Below are positions 1 to 5,004 of a DNA stretch of 5,004 bases, in pieces. The DNA comes from Acetofilamentum sp. GTDB taxonomy: Bacteria; Bacteroidota; Bacteroidia; Bacteroidales; JAADGE01. Numbering within the stretch: the first letter of the stretch is position 1; every line of letters begins with the position of its first letter. Below the pieces are notes generated by a model. That model was not told the DNA's origin. It was given only the letters and a program-made list of their open reading frames with translations, and ran no database searches. The stretch is taken from assembly GCA_020720705.1 (NCBI GenBank), contig DYOJ01000231.1:1-5004 (forward strand), given 5' to 3'. The position numbers were made by a program, and so were the translations under genes.

Positions 1-53
1 GCTAAATACACTTTTCGGAGAAGACTCAAACTTTAAACTTTTAACCTTAAACT

Positions 54-77
54 CTGAATTATTTGTGAATAATTCAG
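54..77. repeat. Perfect 10-bp inverted repeat (hairpin)
   Basis: The arms CTGAATTATT (54-63) and AATAATTCAG (68-77) are exactly complementary around the 4-base loop TGTG. Flanking bases can lengthen the stem through an internal loop (CTTAA at 46-50 with TTAAG at 79-83). No T-run follows on the + strand, so it is not a canonical intrinsic terminator. It could still end transcription of a gene to the left of the window, or be a cruciform-type intergenic repeat. The structure is seen directly; its role is unknown. Confidence 0.6.
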
Positions 78-112
78 GTTAAGAATAATGTTATCATATT
101 TTACACTTCTTT

Positions 113-143
113 TCTGTTTTATAAACAATCTACATTATTTTTG
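113..143 (+). promoter_or_regulatory. Possible Bacteroidota-type promoter for the three-gene operon
   Basis: TATTTTTG at 136-143 matches the Bacteroidota -7 consensus TAnnTTTG. TCTG at 113-116, 19 bases upstream, is an imperfect match to the -33 element TTTG/TTG. Transcription would then start near base 150 and leave a leader of about 16 bases before the ATG at 166. The stretch is very T-rich, so a chance match is quite possible. Confidence 0.33.
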
Positions 144-165
144 TTTTTAGGAACAAACAATCAAA

Positions 166-813
166 ATGAGTTTTCATCACAAATATTTGTATCATTTAAT
201 CGGGATTTCTATTTTTTGCTTACCTTTGTCAAGTATGGCACAAGAATCACTCTATAAGCAGTTTACACAGTTGCATTACCCTGTAAAATTCTGGGTAATA
301 ACGCATCCGTTTAAGGCAAAAAGAGCTATGCAAATATCAAACGAAACCCGCAATGTAACCGAACTCATCATGAATGATTCCGATTTGGACGGTGATTATG
401 CGGGCGGACAAGTGGATGCTTTCAGACATCTGTATTGGATGTTCGGATTGGCGGAACAAATCGGTGTGCGAGCTGCACGAAAACTCGGGAAAGCGTACGA
501 ACACAGCAACCGTATTGACTTTAAAAAAAAACTTTTGGAAGACGATTTTTTGCCTGATTTTATGACGTCCGAAATGGATTTACGTAACAACGAAATAGGA
601 CTTAGCTTATTTAGACAACATCAATTTGCAGCTAAAAAAAATCGTATAGATATTTGTAAAAAAAAAATCTTAGACGGCAAAGCTTTTGTCGTAAAAAAAA
701 ATAAAAACGGACAATTTTTAAATTCCGAAAACCATATTATAAAAACCGAAGATTATCTCGGACGTTGGTTCACCCCCAAAACATTAGTTTCCTCAAATTT
801 TGTCAGACCATGA
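166..813 (+). CDS. Exported protein with DUF6973-like domain
   Basis: 215 residues. The N-terminus is a signal peptide: basic MSFHHK, a hydrophobic stretch at about 9-22, and a likely cleavage after SSMA (residue 25), so the mature protein should be periplasmic or beyond. The centre carries three conserved-looking blocks: DAFRHLYW (84-91), GKAYEHSN (108-115) and MDLRNNEIG (137-145). Their order and spacing recall the DUF6973 family, known to me as an uncharacterised domain in secreted and toxin-like bacterial proteins. H88, E112, H113, D138, N141 and N142 are candidate catalytic or metal-binding residues (inference). The C-terminal part (about 155-195) is lysine-rich and encoded partly by A9 to A10 runs. 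The ATG at 166 follows an A-rich leader without a Shine-Dalgarno motif and directly begins the signal peptide. The stop TGA overlaps the next gene's ATG, implying translational coupling and a shared role. The biochemical function is unknown. The gene is secure; the family name is from recognition only. Confidence 0.85.
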   Translation: MSFHHKYLYHLIGISIFCLPLSSMAQESLYKQFTQLHYPVKFWVITHPFKAKRAMQISNETRNVTELIMNDSDLDGDYAGGQVDAFRHLYWMFGLAEQIGVRAARKLGKAYEHSNRIDFKKKLLEDDFLPDFMTSEMDLRNNEIGLSLFRQHQFAAKKNRIDICKKKILDGKAFVVKKNKNGQFLNSENHIIKTEDYLGRWFTPKTLVSSNFVRP

Positions 814-2165
814 AACCTATTTTCACGTTTTTTATTCTCATTTTGTTTTTTCAAACATTCGTTTTCGCACAAACTCCGGCAGACACAACCCTGATGGGTG
901 CTACTATGCGCAGCGATGAGAAAACTGTATTCACTTCGCTTAAAGAAGGCGCAAATCCGAACATCGCCACATTTGAGAACATAACTCCTCTAATGTTTGC
1001 CTCCGATATGGGAAATGTGTATATTGTGAAGCAACTGCTTAGTTATAAGGCTGATGTAAATATTAAACCGTTAAACGGGACAACTGCTTTGTTGGCTGCG
1101 TGTAAAAAAAATCATGTAGAAATTGCCGAGCTTTTGCTTGAGGCCGGAGCTGATGTAAAAGCTGAGGACTATGACGGTTACACCCCACTTTTTTACGCAA
1201 TACGAAACGGTTATCCGTTGCTGACGGATTTATTATGCAAAGCCGGCGCACCCGTTGAACTTTCGTTTGACGAATGGAAACCCTTGATGATGGCTGCCTA
1301 CTATGGCGATGCAGAAATTATAGGTGTGTTACTCGCAAATTTTGCAGATGCAAATGGTGTTGATATTTGGAAACATACGGCTTTGATGGTTGCAGCTTCC
1401 GAAAACCATCTCAATTGTGTTGAAATATTGATAAATGCCGGAGCAAATGTAAATGCTGAAAACAGCGACGGACTTACTGCGCTTGATTATGCAAGCGCAC
1501 TCGGACACATCGAAATTGTAAAATATCTGCTCGAAAAAGGTGCTCTTCCGCACGCCCCTGACCGAACAACAACCACAAAAACCATTGCCGAATATTATGG
1601 GTATCCTGATATTGTAAAATTATTGTCTAACAATGATTTAAAGACTAAAAAACAGGCTGCGTTCGGTCGTGGATTTTTTGGATTCACACATCATTTTAAT
1701 CATACCGACTATATGATCGGTTTACAAGGCGGCATCGGCGAACTGACTTGGAATCTGGATTTTACGGCAGGATACAATATCCGCCCTTTCCGAAAAAAAA
1801 TATTAATCCCGGAGCGCGAAAATTATAACACACAATATCGCTCAACACAACACGAATTGTTCGTATCGGCACAAAAAAAAATATCGTTCTATAACAAAGC
1901 CTCAACAACTTTCGGGATGTTTGCCGGCGGCAAAGCTGCTTTGTATTTCGGAGGCTACAAAGGGTCTGAAAATTTCTTCGTAAAACCTAAATTTGTACCT
2001 GAAATCGGATTTTACACACAAAAAACTAGTACACGTTTGAAACTTTCGTATGAATATGTTACTTTTGAGCCGAAAAATTTGTCGGCACACGTGGCCGTTT
2101 TTTCATTAGTGTTCGTTAATCAAAACGCATTAGCGGTTATTCCAAAAACTCCGAATTTTAATTAA
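810..2165 (+). CDS. Exported ankyrin-repeat protein with C-terminal beta-barrel-like domain
   Basis: 451 residues from the ATG at 810. An in-frame ATG at 765 exists, but 810 is preferred because it puts a signal peptide at the N-terminus (MKPIFTFF..., hydrophobic to residue 20, cleavage near FVFA/Q) and gives the typical ATGA overlap with the gene upstream. Residues of about 25-275 form seven or eight ankyrin repeats of about 33 residues, with characteristic pieces such as TPLMFASDMGNVYIVKQLL (59-77), TALLAACKKNHVEIAELLL (92-110), TALMVAASENHLNCVEILI (190-208) and TALDYASALGHIEIVKYLL (223-241). The first and last are degenerate. Residues of about 285-437 change character to alternating aromatic/hydrophobic stretches (for example 301-327, 347-384, 391-420, 425-437), as in a small outer-membrane barrel of roughly eight strands. 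The likely topology is a barrel in the outer membrane with the ankyrin solenoid in the periplasm (inference). Ankyrin repeats bind protein partners, and the natural candidate is the DUF6973-like product of the coupled gene. No enzymatic motif is seen. Confidence 0.9.
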   Translation: MKPIFTFFILILFFQTFVFAQTPADTTLMGATMRSDEKTVFTSLKEGANPNIATFENITPLMFASDMGNVYIVKQLLSYKADVNIKPLNGTTALLAACKKNHVEIAELLLEAGADVKAEDYDGYTPLFYAIRNGYPLLTDLLCKAGAPVELSFDEWKPLMMAAYYGDAEIIGVLLANFADANGVDIWKHTALMVAASENHLNCVEILINAGANVNAENSDGLTALDYASALGHIEIVKYLLEKGALPHAPDRTTTTKTIAEYYGYPDIVKLLSNNDLKTKKQAAFGRGFFGFTHHFNHTDYMIGLQGGIGELTWNLDFTAGYNIRPFRKKILIPERENYNTQYRSTQHELFVSAQKKISFYNKASTTFGMFAGGKAALYFGGYKGSENFFVKPKFVPEIGFYTQKTSTRLKLSYEYVTFEPKNLSAHVAVFSLVFVNQNALAVIPKTPNFN

Positions 2166-2167
2166 GA

Positions 2168-2752
2168 ATGTCTCAAAATTTTGCCAAAGAAATATCAAAC
2201 GAAGCACTTAACGCCCTACCTTTGAAACAATTTTCGGGTAATATTGTGGTTGTAGAAGACTTAAAATCAGCAGAAACGGTCTCAAAAATTTTGCGTTCGC
2301 AGCGTGTTTTGGGTTTTGACACCGAAAGTAAGCCGATGTTTAGAGCCGGAGCACGTAACAAAATAGCATTGTTGCAATTAGCAACAAATGATGCGGTCTT
2401 TTTGATAAAAACAATCAAAATAGGATTACCCGATTGTATCGCTCAAATTTTAGCTGATGAAAATATAGTTAAAGCCGGGGCTGCCGTTAAAGACGATGTA
2501 AACGGATTGCGAAAATTTCGCTCCTTCGACCCAAAAAGTTTTGTCGAACTTCAAAAATTATCGGCAGAATTTGGTATCTCGGACAATTCTCTGAAGAAAA
2601 TGACCGGCATCGTACTCGGATTCAGAATATCAAAATCGGAACAACTCTCCAATTGGGAAGCTCCAACCTTGACAGAATCGCAAAAACGGTACGCTGCAAC
2701 CGATGCTTGGGTCGGCTTGCGAATATACAAATCGTTGGTGTACGGTGAGTAG
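2168..2752 (+). CDS. 3'-5' exonuclease, DEDDy family (WRN-exo/RNase D type)
   Basis: 194 residues, a single exonuclease domain with no helicase or HRDC domain and no signal peptide, so cytoplasmic. The four metal-binding acidic residues and the tyrosine of the DEDDy superfamily are visible: ExoI FDTE (D51, E53), ExoII in KAGAAVKDDVNGL (D110 by alignment to the WRN motif, D109 adjacent) and ExoIII YAATD (Y175, D179). IALLQLAT (66-73) is the usual strand after ExoI. Such enzymes remove 3'-terminal nucleotides from DNA or RNA by two-metal hydrolysis; which substrate this one uses cannot be read from the sequence. The start at 2168 lies 2 bases after the preceding stop, so the gene is almost certainly co-transcribed and probably coupled, although its cytoplasmic role has no obvious link to two exported proteins. 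Small stand-alone proteins of this type are common in Bacteroidota. Confidence 0.93.
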   Translation: MSQNFAKEISNEALNALPLKQFSGNIVVVEDLKSAETVSKILRSQRVLGFDTESKPMFRAGARNKIALLQLATNDAVFLIKTIKIGLPDCIAQILADENIVKAGAAVKDDVNGLRKFRSFDPKSFVELQKLSAEFGISDNSLKKMTGIVLGFRISKSEQLSNWEAPTLTESQKRYAATDAWVGLRIYKSLVYGE

Positions 2753-2887
2753 GAATTTTTTTGTTTAAGTTTACCGTTTTTGGTTGATATTATTTCAATC
2801 AAGTAGCACCATGAAATCAGCATGAATGATTTATGCTCCGTAAACCATTCAAAAGATGTAATTTGTCTTCTAACGACTGTCTGCGAT
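2753..2887. other. Convergent intergenic spacer
   Basis: These 135 bases separate the ends of two converging operons. A T7 run lies at 2756-2762, just after the exonuclease stop, but no stable hairpin precedes it. A weak stem at 2820-2836 (GCAT...ATGC, one G-T wobble, 3-base loop) has no T-run on either strand. No convincing intrinsic terminator is visible, so termination may depend on Rho or the converging transcripts may overlap. Confidence 0.5.
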
Positions 2888-3823
2888 TTAATTCTCAATA
2901 TCAATCAGATAATTGTTCCTGTCAGAAGAAGAACGTGAAATAAGTTCTGCTAAAAAACCGGTCAAAAAAAGTTGTGTTCCGAAAATTATCATCAACAATC
3001 CGAAGAAAAACAAGGGGCGTTCGGTCATTTGATATTGATGGTACACCAATTTTGCAACCGATAAATAGGCTAAGGTTGTGAATCCGGCAAAAAAAGCCAA
3101 CGAACCCAAGGCACCAAAAAAGTGCATCGGACGTTTTGAGAATCTGGAAATAAACGAAACTGAAATTAAGTCGAGAAAACCGTTAATAAAACGACTCATT
3201 CCAAATTTTGATTTTCCGTATTTTCGTTCCTGATGTTTAACAATTTTTTCGCCGATTTTTTTAAACCCGGCTTGTTTTGCCAAAACAGGTATGTAGCGGT
3301 GCATTTCGCCGTAAACCTCTATACTTTTGATTACTTGATGTTTATAAGCTTTTAATCCGCAATTAAAATCATGCAGTTTAATTCCGCTCATCATGCGAAC
3401 AGCGCGGTTGAACACTTTGCTGGGTATGTTTTTGGACAAAATCGGGTCGTGCCGTTTCTTTTTCCAGCCTGAAACAAGGTCGAACCCCTGTTTTGTTATC
3501 ATGTTATAAAGTTCGGGGATTTCCTCCGGGTTGTCCTGCAAATCAGCGTCCATTGTAATGACAACACTGCCTTGTGCACGCGCAAAACCGGCATACAGCG
3601 CCGGCGATTTGCCATAATTTCTACGGAATTTAACGCCGCGTATGTTCCGGTTTTCCTGCTGCAAACGTTCAATAACAGACCACGAATTATCTGTGCTGCC
3701 GTCGTCTATCATAATAATTTCATAGCTGAAATCATGTTTTTCAAGCACGCCTACTGTCCACGAAATAAGCTCCGGAAGTGATTCTTCTTCGTTGAGCAAT
3801 GCGATGATTACGGATATGTCCAT
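2888..3823 (-). CDS. Family 2 glycosyltransferase, polyprenyl-phosphate type (DPM1/GtrB/ArnC-like)
   Basis: 311 residues, the usual length for this group. An N-terminal GT-A domain (about 1-225) begins with SVIIALLNEEESL (4-16) and holds the nucleotide-sugar motif IDDGSTD (39-45) and the metal-binding DxD in MDADLQDNPEEIP (91-103; D92, D94). HDFNCGLKAY (151-160), HRYIP (175-179) and the basic QERKYGKSKFG (198-208) match the acceptor-site region of polyprenyl-phosphate glycosyltransferases. Two membrane helices follow (about 233-259 and 270-294), as in GtrB- and ArnC-like proteins. The predicted reaction is transfer of one sugar from a nucleotide donor to undecaprenyl phosphate on the cytoplasmic face of the inner membrane, supplying lipid-linked sugar for glycan or lipid A modification. 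The sugar cannot be told from the sequence. The ATG lies 9 bases downstream of the DUF4199 stop, in an AT-only context without Shine-Dalgarno, so expression probably depends on the upstream gene. Confidence 0.94.
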   Translation of the reverse strand: MDISVIIALLNEEESLPELISWTVGVLEKHDFSYEIIMIDDGSTDNSWSVIERLQQENRNIRGVKFRRNYGKSPALYAGFARAQGSVVITMDADLQDNPEEIPELYNMITKQGFDLVSGWKKKRHDPILSKNIPSKVFNRAVRMMSGIKLHDFNCGLKAYKHQVIKSIEVYGEMHRYIPVLAKQAGFKKIGEKIVKHQERKYGKSKFGMSRFINGFLDLISVSFISRFSKRPMHFFGALGSLAFFAGFTTLAYLSVAKLVYHQYQMTERPLFFFGLLMIIFGTQLFLTGFLAELISRSSSDRNNYLIDIEN

Positions 3824-3832
3824 AATTGATTA

Positions 3833-4372
3833 TCAATCTGTTAGTATGTCTTTTTTCCGTTTTACAAATATTGCGGCTATCAGCGAAAAGATTACTCCGG
3901 AGATAGCATAACTTGTAAACGCTTGAACTGTTTTCTCGGCGAGTGATGCGTTTTTGGCTTCTTCAAACTTGGCATAAATTTCGTCTAAGGCTTTATCGTC
4001 CATTGCCGGATTTTCAGAAAGTTTTGTCATAAAATCATTTATCATACCGTCCATATAATCAGGACTTACGATAGCACTGAATATCAGCGCATAGACTGCA
4101 ACAATCAAGCCCCCGACTACAACTGCAGGCAATGCTAATTTTATGGCTGAGCCGTAATCCATGTATCCGTCTGTGTACGTTTGGCGATATTTTCGACCTA
4201 TAGCAATCTGAGGGATAATTATAAGTGCCGCAGTCAATAAAAAATTTACCGCTATGACACCAAAATTAAACAAATTAACCTCCAAAACGTATAACAACAT
4301 CGAATATAAACTGTTAGCAACACCTAAAATAATGCCGCCCGTTATAAATGTTTTTACAAAATTTTTGTCCAT
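3833..4372 (-). CDS. DUF4199 family integral membrane protein
   Basis: 179 residues with four predicted membrane helices at about 8-30, 33-58, 79-102 and 152-170. YRQTYTDGYMDYGSAIKLAL (62-81) between helices 2 and 3 has the G-x-hydrophobic-x-[FY]-G layout typical of DUF4199. A charged, helical soluble segment (about 105-148, EEAKNASLAEK) separates helices 3 and 4, and the protein ends in a basic tail KRKK (171-174), which suggests a cytoplasmic C-terminus. DUF4199 is an uncharacterised family found mainly in Bacteroidota, often encoded beside a GT2 glycosyltransferase as here. A role as membrane partner for handling the lipid-linked sugar is inference from context. The start codon has the AT-rich leader usual in the phylum and is the first in-frame ATG ahead of helix 1. 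Confidence 0.88.
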   Translation of the reverse strand: MDKNFVKTFITGGIILGVANSLYSMLLYVLEVNLFNFGVIAVNFLLTAALIIIPQIAIGRKYRQTYTDGYMDYGSAIKLALPAVVVGGLIVAVYALIFSAIVSPDYMDGMINDFMTKLSENPAMDDKALDEIYAKFEEAKNASLAEKTVQAFTSYAISGVIFSLIAAIFVKRKKDILTD

Positions 4373-4387
4373 AATTATTTTGTATTG

Positions 4388-4401
4388 TGTAACAAGTTAC
4401 A
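4388..4401. promoter_or_regulatory. Small palindrome upstream of the DUF4199 gene
   Basis: TGTAAC-AA-GTTACA is a perfect 6-bp inverted repeat around two bases, 15 bases upstream of the DUF4199 start codon on the - strand. The size and position would suit an operator for a dimeric regulator or a short leader hairpin. Just beyond it lies a tandem TTTCAAG pair (4404-4417). No clear -7/-33 promoter pair was found next to it, and in AT-rich DNA a site this short can arise by chance. Confidence 0.3.
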
Positions 4402-4682
4402 AATTTCAAGTTTCAAGAAATTTATAAATTTAGATGTGATTCGTAATTCTTATTATTCTGTCATCCGGTATTTGTTCCGATTTCAATTTTTGATAAACAA
4501 TTTATTATTAGATGTTTGCAACAATTTAAACCCTCAACTATTAACCGTAAACAGTATATTAATTGATTTCAGGACTGTTCAACTCACAAAAATAATGATT
4601 TATTTGTAAATCACGGGATTTTTCGGTGCAAATTTTTTAGAAACGAGAACGTGTATTTCAGGTTTTGAAAATTACTAATATT

Positions 4683-4706
4683 AGATTTCAGATATCAGAT
4701 TTCAGA
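4683..4706 (+). repeat. Short direct repeat AGATTTCAGA x2
   Basis: AGATTTCAGA occurs at 4683-4692 and again at 4697-4706, separated by TATC. It is a simple tandem-like duplication in non-coding DNA, of the kind often seen as spacer in Bacteroidota. No function is suggested by it. Confidence 0.6.
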
Positions 4707-4867
4707 CAACAGAATATAAAACAGTGTAAATCTACATTTTAGAAATCAAATATGTAATATTTTATTTTCAACCTGAGTTCGAAATAAGATAAACGGTACT
4801 TATTTGGCAAAGAGAATATTTCAAATTTTCGAATTGTTGGTTATTCGATGATTTGTTTAATTGTTTT

Positions 4868-4889
4868 AAAAAAAGTCTGAAAACCGACT
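4868..4889 (-). terminator. Possible weak intrinsic terminator on the - strand
   Basis: Read on the - strand, AGTCGG-TTTT-CAGACT forms a stem of five pairs with one G-A mismatch, followed at once by six further T residues (the A-run 4868-4873 on the + strand). This is the layout of an intrinsic terminator for a leftward transcript entering from beyond 5004. The stem is short and imperfect, and no - strand gene end is visible in the window to go with it. Confidence 0.3.
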
Positions 4890-4953
4890 ATTTTGTTAAA
4901 CTTTAAACAAATAAACGATTAAACATATAACCAAAATGATTCTTAAATACTTG

Positions 4954-5004
4954 CACCTTTGAGGTGTTTTCACCTCAAAGCCTTAAATATCAGGTGAAAA
5001 CACC
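4954..5004. repeat. Nested palindromic repeat cluster (alternating CACCT / AGGTG)
   Basis: A perfect 10-bp hairpin has arms CTTTGAGGTG (4957-4966) and CACCTCAAAG (4971-4980) around loop TTTT. A second unit, AGGTGAAAACACC (4992-5004), is the reverse complement of the inner part of the first (4962-4974) and can itself fold as GGTG-AAAA-CACC. CACCT at 4954-4958 adds a further half-site. The repeat reaches the last base and probably continues outside. No T-run follows on either strand, so it is not a plain terminator. It resembles a REP/BIME-type palindromic element or a regulatory array; which one is unknown. Confidence 0.7.

Larger units (their letters stand above)
4373..5004. other. Long non-coding, AT-rich intergenic region
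   Basis: These 632 bases hold no credible gene. The longest + strand reading frame (4385-4609) lacks any recognisable domain, and its composition matches translated AT spacer. The region does contain a palindrome near its left end, direct repeats at 4683-4706, a CAAAAATA at 4587-4594 (a TAnnTTTG match on the - strand without a good -33 partner), a 10-bp inverted repeat ATTTGTTTAA (4851-4860) / TTAAACAAAT (4903-4912) and the palindrome cluster at the right edge. No tRNA-like fold was recognised. A gene beyond 5004 may have its control region here. Confidence 0.6.

Noticed and set aside
2..82. Frame open from the left edge to a stop at 80-82, a possible end of an upstream gene
   Set aside because: The translated residues look like AT-rich spacer, and the frame would run through the perfect hairpin at 54-77. 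Other frames stop at 3-5 and 34-36. No choice can be supported from this window.
765..809. Earlier in-frame start for the ankyrin protein
   Set aside because: It would add 15 residues in front of a clear signal peptide and extend the overlap with the upstream gene to 49 bases. The ATG at 810 explains both the signal peptide and the ATGA coupling.
2551..2904. 117-codon reading frame on the - strand between the converging operons
   Set aside because: Most of it lies antisense to the exonuclease gene, whose motifs prove the coding strand, and the rest has no recognisable protein features.
4587..4594. TAnnTTTG match on the - strand as promoter for the DUF4199 operon
   Set aside because: There is no acceptable -33 element at the right spacing, and it would leave a leader of over 200 bases. 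Such matches are expected by chance in AT-rich spacer.
4385..4609. 74-codon reading frame on the + strand
   Set aside because: There is no domain, signal peptide or promoter support. Its composition (L, I, N, F, Y, S) is what AT-rich spacer gives when translated, and it starts inside the upstream region of the divergently oriented DUF4199 gene.
4770..4800. GTTCGAA resembling a tRNA T-loop
   Set aside because: The flanking bases do not form a T-stem, and no acceptor, D or anticodon arm fits at tRNA spacing.
4936..4962. Short ATG-initiated frame (8 codons) just before the palindrome cluster, possible leader peptide
   Set aside because: It is only eight residues with no run of regulatory codons, no evident ribosome binding signal and no attenuator-type T-run after the hairpin. 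It would be worth revisiting only if a biosynthetic gene follows outside the window.

Overview
The window looks like a chromosomal segment of an AT-rich member of the Bacteroidota. The grounds are the DUF4199 protein (a family found mostly in that phylum) next to a GT2 glycosyltransferase, translation starts with no Shine-Dalgarno sequence, spacers rich in short A/T repeats, and one TAnnTTTG-type -7 promoter element ahead of the first gene. No rRNA, tRNA, CRISPR array, transposase or phage gene was seen.

Left half (+ strand, 166-2752): three tightly packed genes that read as one operon. The first encodes a small exported protein with DUF6973-like motifs. The second overlaps it by 4 bases (ATGA) and encodes an exported ankyrin-repeat protein whose C-terminal part looks like a small outer-membrane beta-barrel. 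The third starts 2 bases after the second and encodes a stand-alone DEDDy 3'-5' exonuclease of the WRN-exonuclease/RNase D type. The first two probably act together in the envelope. The third is cytoplasmic and may be only a passenger.

Right half (- strand, 4372 down to 2888): a two-gene unit, a four-helix DUF4199 membrane protein followed after 9 bases by a polyprenyl-phosphate-type GT2 glycosyltransferase with two C-terminal membrane helices. They point to lipid-linked sugar chemistry at the inner membrane. The two operons converge on a 135-base spacer (2753-2887) with no convincing terminator.

Edges: 1-165 holds a perfect 10-bp hairpin and a possible promoter. Bases 4373-5004 (632 bases) hold no credible gene but contain a small palindrome upstream of DUF4199, short direct repeats, a terminator-like hairpin on the - strand and, at the very end, a cluster of alternating CACCT/AGGTG units forming nested inverted repeats that run out of the window.

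Nothing here is a clear defence or mobile system. The best candidate for undescribed biology is the translationally coupled DUF6973 / ankyrin-barrel pair, followed by the palindrome cluster at the right edge.
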